NCBI GenBank assembly: GCA_965262585.1
Contig: OZ253546.1
Location: 868,001-932,000 of the forward strand
Direction of reading: 5' to 3'
Length of the DNA: 64,000 nt
Origin: JAHRAW01 sp965262585
GTDB lineage: Bacteria; Pseudomonadota; Gammaproteobacteria; Arenicellales; Poriferihabitantaceae
The notes beneath the pieces are model-generated. The model had not been told where the DNA came from, did no database searches, and saw nothing but the letters and a program-made list of their open reading frames with translations. Of the stretch, positions 1 through 9,388 are shown piece by piece. The position numbers and the translations under genes are program-made. Numbering within the stretch: the first letter of the stretch is position 1; each line of letters opens with the position of its first letter.

Positions 1-440
1 ATGAGGCCGACCACGCCGAGCGGTTCGTAGCGGGTGTAATTCAACATGCCGTCTTTTTCGGTGGGAATCACCGCGCCTTCCACCTTGTCGGCAAGTCCGC
101 CGTAGTAGCGATACCATTCCGCCATGTAATGAATCTGCATTTTCACTTCGCCGAGCAGTTTGCCGTTGTCGCGCACTTCAATTTCGGCGAGATGATCCAC
201 ATCCCGCTCGATGAGTTCGGCCAGTTTGTAAAGTAGTTTCCCGCGCGCGGTGGGTTTGCTTTCGCCCCAGCCGCCGTCAAAGGCCGCCTTTGCCGCCGCC
301 ACCGCCGCATCAACATCGGCGGCGTTGCCGTGGGCGATTTTTGCCCAGTTTTCTCCGTTGCCGGGGTTGGCGCTGTCAAAGGATTTTCCCGATGCCGGGG
401 CTGTCCAATTTCCGTTGATGTAGTGCTGATAGGTTTGCAT
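1..440 (-). CDS. NAD(P)-dependent aldehyde dehydrogenase, N-terminal part (cut by window edge)
   Basis: The reading frame starts at the ATG at 440-438, with GGAG about ten bases upstream, and stays open to base 1, giving about 146 residues. It begins MQTYQHYINGNWTAPASGK and continues with the usual N-terminal features of the aldehyde dehydrogenase superfamily: the INGxW opening, an SANPGNGE segment, the alanine-rich DVDAAVAAAKAAFDGG helix and the RGKLLYKLAELIERD helix. These belong to the NAD-binding domain. The catalytic Cys and Glu lie beyond the edge, so substrate cannot be judged. It is 40 bp downstream of a CoA-transferase on the same strand, so the two are probably co-transcribed and may act together in acyl-CoA or organic-acid catabolism (inference). 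Confidence 0.9.
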   Translation of the reverse strand, partial: MQTYQHYINGNWTAPASGKSFDSANPGNGENWAKIAHGNAADVDAAVAAAKAAFDGGWGESKPTARGKLLYKLAELIERDVDHLAEIEVRDNGKLLGEVKMQIHYMAEWYRYYGGLADKVEGAVIPTEKDGMLNYTRYEPLGVVGL

Positions 441-480
441 TTATTTTTTTCTCCGGTATGAATTTTATGTACGGGTTTTG

Positions 481-1617
481 TTACGATTGAAATTCCCGCC
501 GAATGGCGGGGCCATGCTGGTCGAGCAGCGGCACTTCGGTATGCCGAGGGCTGTCAATTTGGATGGGCAGGTCGGCCAGTGAAATCGTGGCGTCGCCAAA
601 GCGCACCTCGAGGTTGCGCAAACAGGCGTGATGGGAAAGGTCTTCCACCGAACTTAATTGCGCGCAGGCAATCCGCGCCTCGTTCAACAATGCTATCAAC
701 TCGTCTCGGCTTTTGTTTTGGAATACTGCGTTAATCGCCTCGTCCATGGCATCGCGGTTTTCCACCCGCCGGGGGTTGTCGGCAAATCTTCGGTCATCGC
801 CCAGTTCGGGGTTGTGCAAAACCTCGCTGCAAAACGCCCGCCATTCGCGGTTGTTTTGGATGGCGATGAGCACGTGTTTGCCTTCCCTTGTTTGGTATGC
901 GCCGTATGGGGCGATCAGGGCATGGGTCAGACCAAGCCTGCGTGGCGCGCCGCCAAGATAGCGGTGGGACAGCATGGGCATGTTCATCCAGTCGCCGACC
1001 ACGTCGAACATGGAAATGGAAAGGTCGATGCCTTTGCCTTTGCCATTACCGCCCTCGCGTTGCAGCAGCGCGCGCAGGATGCCGGAAAAGGCGGTTAACC
1101 CGGTGGCCAGATCGCACAGGGAAACGCCCACTCGAGATGGCTGTTCCGGCGTTCCGGTGACGGCGCAGAGGCCGCCCTCGGCCTGTACCAAAAAATCGTA
1201 GGCCTTTTTGTCGGCGCCTTCGCCCTCAAGCCCGTAGCCGGAAATCTGGCAGTTGATCAGTTTCGGATTTTGTTTGCGAAGTTCATCGCCGCCCAACCCC
1301 CGCCGTGCCAGCGCGCCGGGCGCAAGGTTGTGTAAAAATACATCGGCGCACGATAGCATGGTTTTTAACACCGACAAGTCGCGGGGATTTTCAAGATCAA
1401 TGCAGATGGATTCCTTGCCGCGGTTGAGCCATGCGAAAAACACGCTATTGCCGTCGGCGCCTTCGTCATAGCCACGGGCGAAATCCCCTTCGGGGCGTTC
1501 GACCTTAATCACCCGCGCGCCGGCATCGGCCAGCAGCAGGCCGCAATAAGGCGCCGCCACCGCTTGCTCGATTGAAATTACGACCCGCCCTGCGAGTTCC
1601 CGATATAGTCCTTTCAT
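481..1617 (-). CDS. CaiB/BaiF-type (class III) CoA-transferase
   Basis: This 378-residue protein has the class III CoA-transferase (formyl-CoA transferase / CaiB) signature: an N-terminal VAAPYCGLLLADAGARVIKVE stretch that contributes to the CoA site, the HNLAPGALARRGLG segment, and KAYDFLVQAEGG, whose Asp is at the position of the family's catalytic aspartate. Members move CoA between organic acids; donor and acceptor cannot be read from sequence. Length is near the family norm of about 400. It is followed after 40 bp by an aldehyde dehydrogenase and faces a divergent HpcH/HpaI-type lyase 125 bp away. That grouping suits a small C4-C5 CoA-ester pathway such as citramalyl- or malyl-CoA metabolism (inference). 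Confidence 0.92.
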   Translation of the reverse strand: MKGLYRELAGRVVISIEQAVAAPYCGLLLADAGARVIKVERPEGDFARGYDEGADGNSVFFAWLNRGKESICIDLENPRDLSVLKTMLSCADVFLHNLAPGALARRGLGGDELRKQNPKLINCQISGYGLEGEGADKKAYDFLVQAEGGLCAVTGTPEQPSRVGVSLCDLATGLTAFSGILRALLQREGGNGKGKGIDLSISMFDVVGDWMNMPMLSHRYLGGAPRRLGLTHALIAPYGAYQTREGKHVLIAIQNNREWRAFCSEVLHNPELGDDRRFADNPRRVENRDAMDEAINAVFQNKSRDELIALLNEARIACAQLSSVEDLSHHACLRNLEVRFGDATISLADLPIQIDSPRHTEVPLLDQHGPAIRREFQS

Positions 1618-1742
1618 GGTGGCTTATTCTAGCCGACCTGCGGCGGAGTGCGGCAATCGAAACCCGACAGTTTTACCGCCGCTTGGCGGGCGGTGCGGTC
1701 AATGTGTCATAATTCTTGATTTTCAGCCCACCGGGAATCTCG

Positions 1743-2600
1743 ATGAACCATGAACCAACAATCCGGCCACGCCGCAGTTTTATTTTTTCTCCGGGTCTCA
1801 AGCCGGAGATATTTCCCAAAGCACTGGCCAGCGGCACCGACATCGTGTGCGTTGAACTGGAAGACGGCATCGCCCCCAAAGACAAAGACATTGCGCGGGA
1901 GCGGGCGCTTGCGCTATTCGCCAAAAGTCAGGCCGATGACGGGGTCGAGCGCATCCTGCGCATCAATTCCTTGCGCAACGCTTTCGGGCTGGCCGATGTT
2001 TCCGCGGTGCTGGCCATGGACACGCCGCCGCCGGCCTTGATGCTGCCCAAGGTGATGACGCCGGACGAAGTGGTATGGCTCGATGATCTTTTGAGCGAAC
2101 ACGGCCATCCAACCCGCCTGCACATTATTATTGAAACCAATCAGGGGCTGGAAGCGGCGCACGACATCGCCCGTGCCAGTGCGCGGATTGATGCGTTGTT
2201 TTTTGGCGGAATTGACATGGCGGCGGAATTGCGCTGTAAAAATACCTGGGATACTTTGTTGTATGCTCGTTCAAGGGTGGTGCATGCGGCCGCCGGCGCC
2301 GGTATGGATGCCATTGATGTGCCGTGGCTGGATTTGCAGGACGCCGACGGCATGGAACGCGAAGCCCGCCTTGCGCGGGACCTGGGATTCAGCGGCAAAG
2401 GCGCGATTCACCCCAAACAGATCGCCGCCATCAATCAAGTTTTCACTCCCGGCGACCGCGAAGTTGCGCGCGCAAAAAATATTCTCAAAGCATTCGAAGA
2501 AGATGGCACCGGATTGGTGGTGATTGACGGTAAACTGATTGAAAAGCCGGTGCTGCGGGAGATGCAGCGGATGATTGCTATTGCCGAGCGGAAGGGTTGA
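1743..2600 (+). CDS. HpcH/HpaI aldolase / citrate lyase beta-subunit (CitE-like) family protein
   Basis: The start at 1743 (MNHEPTIRPRRSFIFSPG) is preferred because GGGA lies upstream and family members begin with the RS(F/L)xFxPG motif; an in-frame ATG at 1716 would add nine residues. The 285-residue protein has the CitE-like TIM-barrel motifs: VCVELEDGIAPKDKD with the metal and substrate acidic residues, LPKVMTPDEV, IIETNQGLEAAHDIA, FFGGIDMAAEL, and GKGAIHPKQI near the C-terminus. Relatives cleave malyl-CoA, methylmalyl-CoA or citramalyl-CoA. With a divergent CoA-transferase next door, a citramalyl- or malyl-CoA lyase role is plausible but not proven. Confidence 0.9.
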   Translation: MNHEPTIRPRRSFIFSPGLKPEIFPKALASGTDIVCVELEDGIAPKDKDIARERALALFAKSQADDGVERILRINSLRNAFGLADVSAVLAMDTPPPALMLPKVMTPDEVVWLDDLLSEHGHPTRLHIIIETNQGLEAAHDIARASARIDALFFGGIDMAAELRCKNTWDTLLYARSRVVHAAAGAGMDAIDVPWLDLQDADGMEREARLARDLGFSGKGAIHPKQIAAINQVFTPGDREVARAKNILKAFEEDGTGLVVIDGKLIEKPVLREMQRMIAIAERKG

Positions 2601-2639
2601 GCGGGATGGGTTGCGCGCGGAGTAAATTCGGGCGTGGTA

Positions 2640-3542
2640 TCAGATCGTGCCCTTGCGGTTGCGTTCGCTCAGCCATATTCCACTCACGACCAGCGTCAGT
2701 GCGATGCCGTGGTACCATCGGAATGGTTCGCTAAGAATGGAGACCGCGAGTACCGAGGCGAACACCGGGACGAGGTTGACGAAAATTCCCGCGCGACCGG
2801 CGCCGATATGTGACACTCCCTGGATAAACCAAATCTGCGCGAGGAAAGACGGAAATACGGTGATCAGCACGATGATGCCCCAACCTTTCGGCGTGGGTAG
2901 TTGCAAATTTCCCGTGACCAATTCGGCGTAGCTCAGCGGTAATGATGCGATAAAAGCGGCGGCGGCAAAAATCGCGAACACACTCAGCGGCGAAGCGTCG
3001 CGGAAGTAACGCAAGCCGAGTGCGTAAGCCGAGTAGAGCAGACAGGCGATGATCATAAAATAATCGCCTCGGTTTATGGACAGTGATGCCAGGCGTTGCA
3101 GATCGCCGGTTGAAGCAACCATGCACACGCCGATGATGGCAATGATGACGCCGAAAATCTGCAGCCGCGACACCGTGGCACGAAACACGAGATAGGCGCC
3201 AAGGAGCACAAAAACTGGAATCGATCCCTGAATGATGCCGAGGTTAAGGGCATCGGTGGTGTGGGCGGCGGCATATAACAGCGCGTTGAAAACTGTGAAG
3301 CCCAATGCGCCCATGAGAAAAAGTGCGGGCAGGCTGTGTTTTAGCATCGGCCAATCCCGTGGGATGGTGTTTCTGGCGACCACCGTCATCAGCATCACCG
3401 CGCCGAACCATCGCAATGAGACGATCAACATCGGTGACACTTCTCCGACCGCCATTTTTGCGAACACCGAATTGCATCCCCAGCAAAAAGCCGCGCCCGT
3501 GAGACACAGGTACGTCCTGAGTGTGGCGTTGGCGGGCAGAAT
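2640..3542 (-). CDS. EamA/DMT-superfamily transporter
   Basis: This is a hydrophobic protein of about 300 residues with roughly ten transmembrane helices and two EamA repeats; the first contains FCWGCNSVFAKMAVGEVSP and FNALLYAAAHTTDALNLGIIQ. The only in-frame ATG (3785) lies in the 5S rRNA terminator and is unlikely. A good ribosome-binding site (GGAGAAAAAA) precedes ATT-CTG at 3542-3537, so translation probably starts at a rare ATT or CTG codon; a GTG at 3590 lacks a Shine-Dalgarno sequence. The gene converges on the lyase gene with 39 bp between stops. Substrate is unknown; relatives export amino acids, nucleosides or drugs. Confidence 0.85.
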   Translation of the reverse strand: MLPANATLRTYLCLTGAAFCWGCNSVFAKMAVGEVSPMLIVSLRWFGAVMLMTVVARNTIPRDWPMLKHSLPALFLMGALGFTVFNALLYAAAHTTDALNLGIIQGSIPVFVLLGAYLVFRATVSRLQIFGVIIAIIGVCMVASTGDLQRLASLSINRGDYFMIIACLLYSAYALGLRYFRDASPLSVFAIFAAAAFIASLPLSYAELVTGNLQLPTPKGWGIIVLITVFPSFLAQIWFIQGVSHIGAGRAGIFVNLVPVFASVLAVSILSEPFRWYHGIALTLVVSGIWLSERNRKGTI

Positions 3543-3746
3543 GTTTATTTTTTCTCCTGCGCGGATTGATGCGATGTGATTTCGCGGCACGGGCGTTGAA
3601 CCAACGGAGCATACACGCACGGAACAGATACACAATATACAAAATATTTTGGCGTTTGCGGTAAAAAAATCACTAAATCCGGCGTATTTCAATTCGGAGT
3701 AATTCAGGTTGGTTTCTCGGTTACCAAACCGGATAGTGTTAACATA

Positions 3747-3780
3747 AAAAACCCTGCTCCGATACACGGAGCAGGGTTTT
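3747..3780 (-). terminator. Rho-independent terminator of the 23S-5S unit
   Basis: An inverted repeat, AAAACCCTGCTCCG / CGGAGCAGGGTTTT, with a short loop lies about ten bases past the 5S 3' end and has U-tracts on both sides. It ends rRNA transcription and could also work on the other strand. Confidence 0.9.
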
Positions 3781-3790
3781 GGCATTTAAT

Positions 3791-3906
3791 GCCTGGCAGT
3801 GTCCTACTTTCACATGGGGAAACCCCACACTATCATCGGCGCAGAGCGTTTTCACTTCTGAGTTCGGGATGGGATCAGGTGGTACCCGCCCGCTATGGCC
3901 GCCAGG
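3791..3906 (-). rRNA. rrf: 5S ribosomal RNA
   Basis: About 116 bases with complementary ends (GCCTGGC / GCCAGGC) and the conserved interior of bacterial 5S rRNA. It lies about 100 bp downstream of the 23S gene and just before a strong terminator. It is a 5S subunit component of the large ribosomal subunit. Confidence 0.95.
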
Positions 3907-4143
3907 CAAACTGGTCAAATAACAATTCCGATTGTGGTGGAATTGTTGGGTAGTCATCGGCGATATTGCGTGTTGCCTAACCTTCGAGGTGCAAACCTCT
4001 TGGGGTTGTATGATCAAGCCTCACGGGCAATTAGTACTGGTTAGCTTCATTCATTGCTGAACTTCCACACCCAGCCTATCAACGTTGTAGTCTTCAACGA
4101 CCCTTCAGGGGGCTTAACGCCCCGGGAGACCTAATCTTGAGGG

Positions 4144-4179
<36 letters not shown>

Positions 4180-4345
4180 TCCGTACATAGCTACCCGGCA
4201 ATGCCACTGGCGTGACAACCGGAACACCAGAGGTACGTCCACTCCGGTCCTCTCGTACTAGGAGCAGCTCCTCTCAAGTCTCCGGCGCCCACGGCAGATA
4301 GGGACCAAACTGTCTCACGACGTTCTAAACCCAGCTCACGTACCA

Positions 4346-4378
<33 letters not shown>

Positions 4379-4391
4379 GGCTACAGCCCCG

Positions 4392-4423
<32 letters not shown>

Positions 4424-4452
4424 ACCGCCGTCGATGTGAACTCTTGGGCGGT

Positions 4453-4483
<31 letters not shown>

Positions 4484-4484
4484 T

Positions 4485-4528
<44 letters not shown>

Positions 4529-4629
4529 ACCAACTTTCGTTCCTGCTCGACGTGTCTGTCTCGCAGTCAAGCACTCTTGTGCCTTTACACTAACCGCACG
4601 ATTTCCGACCGTGCTTAGAGTACCTTCGC

Positions 4630-4672
<43 letters not shown>

Positions 4673-4934
4673 ACCCACCACACATGGTCCCGGACCCGGA
4701 TAACGGGCCTCGGTTAGGGCGCCAAACAAGCAAGGGTGGTATCTCAAGGGTGGCTCCACGAAAACTGGCGTCTTCGCTTCAAAGCCTTCCACCTATCCTG
4801 CACATACTTGTTCAGAGTCCAGTGTGAAGCTGTAGTAAAGGTTCACGGGGTCTCTCCGTCTAGCCGCGGGTACGCTGCATCTTCACAGCGAGTTCAATTT
4901 CGCTGAGTCTCTGGTGGAGACAGTGTGGCCATCG

Positions 4935-5026
<92 letters not shown>

Positions 5027-5069
5027 ATCAAGAGCTTCGCCGTCCGAAGACAGCTAACCCCATCACTTA

Positions 5070-5104
<35 letters not shown>

Positions 5105-5738
5105 TTCCTCTTGCGAGTTTGCAGAGTGCTATGTTTTTAGTAAACAGTCGCAGCCACCTCTTTGTTGCAACCTCCTTCGGCTCCGAGCGCAAAGCTCTTC
5201 ACTTAATGGAGGCACACCTTCTCCCGAAGTTACGGTGTCATTTTGCCGAGTTCCTTCACCAGAGTTCTCTCAAGCGCCTTAGGATTCTCACCCCGCCCAC
5301 CTGTGTCGGTTTGGGGTACGATCAAATATAACCTGAAGCTTAGAGGGTTTTCTTGGAAGCATGGCATCAATTGCTTCGCGCTAATAAAAGCGCTCGTCAT
5401 CACGCCTCAGTTTAATAAGAGCCCGGATTTGCCTGAGCTCTCAACCTACGCGCTTAAACCGGGACATCCAACACCCGGCCAACCTAGCCTTCTCCGTCAC
5501 CCCGTCGCAGTTATATTCGGTTCAGGAATATTAACCTGATTCCCATCGACTACGCCTTTCGGCCTCGCCTTAGGGGTCGACTCACCCTGCGCCGATTAAC
5601 GTTGCGCAGGAAACCTTGGGCTTTCGGCGTGCGGGCTTTTCACCCGCATTATCGCTACTCATGTCAGCATTCTCACTTCCGATACCTCCAGCATGCCTCA
5701 CAGCACACCTTCAACGGCTTACGGAACGCTCCCCTACC

Positions 5739-6118
5739 GTACTGAAGAGCTGACTAAAACATTCTTAAGGGTGATGCCGCTCTGCCCGGGCGGACAGAGT
5801 GACTGTGTTAACGCCTAAACTTGTAGGCAGATTTATTCGCCGACGATCATTTGGTCGTCATTCAGTTCTAAAACTCGATAAATCTAACGACTAATCACTG
5901 TCGTCATCATCGTCATCATCGTCTAAATGACCGAGATCCTCACGATTTTCCGTATCGGAATCGTAAGCATCATTATTCGGATTTTTGACATCCGAACGAT
6001 CATCATTTGGAGTTCGACCCATGATAAAAATCCTCATTGGTTCATGAACATCGCCGTATAAATACGGCGGACGAAAAACACCCTATTACAAAAAACATTT
6101 TAGTCAACTCTCCAGCAC
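5739..6118 (-). other. 23S rRNA intervening sequence (helix 45) with long basal stem
   Basis: On the rRNA strand, the arm starting GTGCTGGAGAGTTGACTAAA at 6118 pairs with the arm ending TTTTAGTCAGCTCTTCAGTA-C at 5739. The first 21 bp are continuous with only a few G-U pairs, and pairing extends further. This replaces the short tip of helix 45 (around E. coli position 1170), a known site for intervening sequences removed by RNase III in some bacteria. Excision would leave a fragmented but functional 23S. The inside of the insert carries a small ORF (5891-6022) instead of the four-helix-bundle IVS protein found in some spirochaetes and others. Confidence 0.85.
5891..6022 (-). CDS. 43-residue acidic protein encoded inside the 23S rRNA insertion
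   Basis: ATG at 6022 is preceded by GAGGA at good spacing; TAG at 5893-5891 ends 43 codons. The product starts MGRTPNDDRSDVKNPNNDAY and ends in a run of eight aspartates (residues 34-41) followed by SD. It has no hydrophobic core and should be disordered and very acidic. The NDxRSDVxNPNNxAY pattern recalls a family of small proteins of unknown function that I know from other bacteria, usually as free-standing genes with proline-rich or acidic tails; this is from memory and unverified. Coding inside an rRNA insert, with a ribosome-binding site, is unusual. Expression would need translation of the precursor or the excised fragment. Confidence 0.6.
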   Translation of the reverse strand: MGRTPNDDRSDVKNPNNDAYDSDTENREDLGHLDDDDDDDDSD

Positions 6119-6196
6119 CCGCGATTTCGGTACACATCTTGAGCCCCGGTAAATCTTCCGCGCAGGCTGACTCGACCAGTGAGCTATTACGCTTTC

Positions 6197-6228
<32 letters not shown>

Positions 6229-6949
6229 TGGCTGTCTGAGCCTTCCCACATCGTTTCCCACTGAGATGTGTTTAGGGACCTTAATCGGCGGTCTGGGCTG
6301 TTTCCCTTTCGACGACGAAACTTATCTCCCGCCGTCTGTCTCCCGTGATTACACTTTCCGGTATTCGGAGTTTGCTATGGGTTGGTACCGCGAGATGCGG
6401 CCCTAGCCATGACAGTGCTCTACCCCCGGAAGTGAAACACGAGGCACTACCTAAATAGTTTTCGGGGAGAACCAGCTATCTCCGGGCTTGTTTAGCCTTT
6501 CACTCCTAGCCACAGCTCATCCACTAATTTTTCAACATTAGTTGGTTCGGTCCTCCAGTCGGTATTACCCGACCTTCAACCTGGCCATGGCTAGATCGCC
6601 CGGTTTCGGGTCTAATCCCAGCAACTAAACGCCCTATTAAGACTCGCTTTCGCTACGGCTCCCCCATAAGGTTAACCTTGCTACTGAAATTAAGTCGCTG
6701 ACCCATTATACAAAAGGTACGCAGTCGCCCATCCGAAGACAGGCTTCCACTGCTTGTACACATACGGTTTCAGGTTCTATTTCACTCCCCTAACAGGGGT
6801 TCTTTTCGCCTTTCCCTCACGGTACTGGTTCACTATCGGTCGATAAGTAGTATTTAGCCTTGGAGGATGGTCCCCCCATGTTCAGACAGAGTTTCTCGTG
6901 CTCCGCCCTACTCGATTTCACTTTGCAAGCCCTTTCGTGTACCGGGCTT

Positions 6950-6981
<32 letters not shown>

Positions 6982-7274
6982 CCACTAAAACTCGCAAAGC
7001 TTAAGGGCTGTTCCCCGTTCGCTCGCCGCTACTAAGGGAATCTCAGTTGATTTCTTTTCCTCCGGGTACTTAGATGTTTCAGTTCCCCGGGTTCGCTTCG
7101 CACACACTATGTATTCATGCGTGCGATACCTGCAAGCAGGTGGGTTTCCCCATTCGGAAATCCTCGGGTCAAAGCTAGTTTGTCAGCTCGCCGGGGCTTA
7201 TCGCAGACTACCACGTCCTTCATCGCCTCTTATCGCCTAGGCATCCACCGTATGCGCTTATTCGCTTGACCATA

Positions 7275-7758
7275 CAACCCCAAAAAGTCTGCGCCGGAAA
7301 AACGGAAATCGATTCGCCGCCACGTCATGATTGAAGTCGTTAGCTTGAACTCTCGAAGAGTTATGCAACATACAATCTATGTAAACAGAATATACTTATG
7401 TAAACGTATATTCCGGTACCCGCGCAGACGAATTTGCCGATGTGAATAACATTAACAAATTCGCGCTTGCGCGCGCCTTTGACTACCCTGATTGTAAAAG
7501 AACAAAGTCCATCCCGTTCGGGATGAACCGTAAGTAATCCCCTTTAATCCATACCCGCGCCGGCCATAATCGACACTTGGCGGGGGTTGCTGATATCGAG
7601 GGTGCATGAATTTATCGGAAAAATTCACCTGCGTCAAGTTCTTTTGCAAGTTTTTGGCATGTAATTCTGCCTTTCTCACCAAAAAACACTATTTTCACGC
7701 GAAGCGGCTGCGCACATCCCCCCCCGAGGGGCGGAACTGCGGCTTCGGAGGTGAATGA
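7275..7758 (-). other. tRNA-Ala to 23S transcribed spacer with boxA
   Basis: There is no gene here. The spacer contains a boxA-like antitermination site, TGTTCTTTTACAA, on the minus strand (7492-7504), like the one in the 16S leader. It also has AT-rich self-complementary stretches near 7380-7420 that probably take part in 23S precursor folding. Confidence 0.7.
7492..7504 (-). promoter_or_regulatory. boxA antitermination site ahead of 23S
   Basis: TGTTCTTTTACAA matches the bacterial rrn boxA consensus (TGCTCTTTAACAA) closely. Such sites bind the NusB/NusE complex and keep RNA polymerase from terminating in untranslated rRNA. The same word occurs in the 16S leader at 44373-44387. Confidence 0.75.
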
Positions 7759-7834
7759 TTGGTGGAGCCAGGCGGGATCGAACCGCCGACCTCCTGCGTG
7801 CAAGGCAGGCGCTCTCCCAGCTGAGCTATGGCCC
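7759..7834 (-). tRNA. tRNA-Ala (TGC)
   Basis: A 76-base cloverleaf, GGGGCCATAGCTCAG at the 5' end, TGC anticodon in the loop TTGCACG, T-arm GGTTCGATCC, and an encoded CCA end. It sits between 23S and tRNA-Ile, as in many gammaproteobacterial rrn spacers. Confidence 0.97.
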
Positions 7835-7888
7835 CCGTTATCAAAAATCATCCTTTGGGCTCCGATCCTCCCGTCATCCTAACCAAAT

Positions 7889-7965
<77 letters not shown>

Positions 7966-8035
7966 AATTATCATTGCGATTATCACTGCCCTGGTCATTG
8001 GAGGCCGAACCGAGATCAATAAGTCGGCGAATTCA

Positions 8036-8133
8036 AACGCCCACACTAATTCTGCCAGATTGCCCCAAAAACAGGGACTCCCTCAAAATGCCATCCGGGC
8101 CGTGGATTATACCCAAATTTCCCTGCATGAAAA
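8036..8133 (-). promoter_or_regulatory. rrn-type promoter and leader remnant driving tRNA-Ile/tRNA-Ala/23S/5S
   Basis: On the minus strand a TATAAT -10 box (8111-8106) lies 16 bp downstream of TTTTCA (8133-8128). It is followed by a G/C-rich discriminator (CCACGGCCCGG), then GTCCCTGTT, CAATCTGGCAGAATTAG and GTGTGGGCG. The 16S unit's leader at 44344-44448 has the same order of words: TATAATCCGCG, GTCCCTGTT, CAGATTGTGTGGGCG. So this is a diverged copy of the rrn promoter and leader joined directly to the tRNA genes, as if the 16S gene between them had been removed. The G/C-rich discriminator suggests stringent control. Confidence 0.7.
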
Positions 8134-8425
8134 CTTTTTTGATGTTTTTAGGGGTTCCCGATGATTTTTGTCCGGTATCGCTTGATAACCCCACTCACCA
8201 GCGTAATCGCGCACATTAACCCATCCCAGATTGACCGGCAAGAGTATCCGGGGATGAATATACCCTACGAGGGGCACCATCGTGCGCTAATAAATGCGCG
8301 GATGTGGCACTTTAATGCCGAGAATACTACCGCCGACTTAGACAAGTCTGCACTTATAACGCAACTTGCCGACCGGTGCAGATCAAATAATACACTGCCA
8401 CAGCACCAATGATTTCAATAACAAG
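8134..8425. other. Intergenic stretch between the rrn promoter copy and the ABC operon
   Basis: About 290 bp with no convincing gene. A plus-strand frame (8161-8412, 83 codons) contains IPYEGHHRALIN, which faintly recalls the helix of hemerythrin-like proteins, but it lacks the rest of the domain and a ribosome-binding site. I treat it as a possible decayed fragment or chance. Confidence 0.4.
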
Positions 8426-9388
8426 TCACGCCAATGGTTTCAAACAACGCAAGCCTCGGCGATCATCGAGCATCGTCCACGCCGGGGTTTGTGTGCATAG
8501 CTGCTCATCAGCGAAAGGGCAGCGCTGCCGGAACTCACAACCTTGTGGGCGCATAGCAATGCTGGGAGGTTCTCCTTGCAACGTGATTCGTTGTTCACTG
8601 GCGTTGGAGTCAAGCGAAAGGTTTGCCGATAGCAGGCATAGCGTATAAGGATGGCGAGGGTGGGCAAAAATCTCCTGCGTGTCGCCCTCCTCCACCAGCC
8701 TACCCAGATACATAATTCCCATGCGGGCGGCAACATGACGAATCACATTTAAATTGTGCGTAATCATCATCATCGCCAAACCAAAATTTTCTCGCAGGTC
8801 GTTCAATAAATTGAGTAACTCGCCTTGTACCGAAACGTCCAGCCCAGCCGTCGGCTCATCAGCCAGAATTAATTTCGGTGACAATGCCAACGCCCGTGCC
8901 ACACCGATGCGCCGCGCCTGACCACCAGACAATTGGTGCGGATAACGTCCGGCAAAATCGGTCGGTAACCCAACTATATCCAACAGCCGCGCAACCTCGG
9001 CGCGTAAATCTCGGCCCTTCATGCCGTTGATGACATACGGCTCGGCAAGCAACGCGTGCACTGTACGGCGCGGACTTAAACTGCCAACAGGGTCTTGAAA
9101 CATCACGGCGATATCTTTTCGTAGCGGGCGATATTTGGAACGAGATAACCCACTGATTTCTTGTCCATCAAACTTGACCGACCCACCAGCAACGGGCAAC
9201 AAACCGGCGATGGCGCGCAACAAAGTAGTTTTACCGGAGCCGCTTTCGCCGACTATTGCGTACGTTTCTCCGGGTGCAATATTAAATGAAACATCGGCAA
9301 CGCTGTCTACAGTTTTTTGGCGCCATCCAAGGGTGCCACCCGAAGGAAAACTGACGCGGAGGTTTTCGACTTCCAGTAATGCTGTCAT
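8426..9388 (-). CDS. Oligopeptide/dipeptide ABC transporter ATP-binding protein (DppF/OppF-like)
   Basis: A 320-residue ATPase. The start at 9388 (MTALLEVENLRVSFPSGG) overlaps the stop of the preceding gene in an ATGA, which fixes it; longer in-frame versions overlap that gene too far. Walker A is GESGSGKTTLLRAIAG, the signature is HQLSGGQARRIGVARALAL, and Walker B is LILADEPTAG, followed by the switch histidine in MITHNLNVI. The C-terminal PQGCEFRQRCPFADEQLC cysteines are the oligopeptide-transporter extension. It is the last gene of a CocE - SBP - permease - permease - ATPase - ATPase operon and powers uptake across the inner membrane. Confidence 0.95.
   Translation of the reverse strand: MTALLEVENLRVSFPSGGTLGWRQKTVDSVADVSFNIAPGETYAIVGESGSGKTTLLRAIAGLLPVAGGSVKFDGQEISGLSRSKYRPLRKDIAVMFQDPVGSLSPRRTVHALLAEPYVINGMKGRDLRAEVARLLDIVGLPTDFAGRYPHQLSGGQARRIGVARALALSPKLILADEPTAGLDVSVQGELLNLLNDLRENFGLAMMMITHNLNVIRHVAARMGIMYLGRLVEEGDTQEIFAHPRHPYTLCLLSANLSLDSNASEQRITLQGEPPSIAMRPQGCEFRQRCPFADEQLCTQTPAWTMLDDRRGLRCLKPLA

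Noticed and set aside
8161..8412. 83-codon plus-strand frame with a faint hemerythrin-like helix
   Set aside because: No ribosome-binding site, incomplete domain and only a weak motif resemblance.
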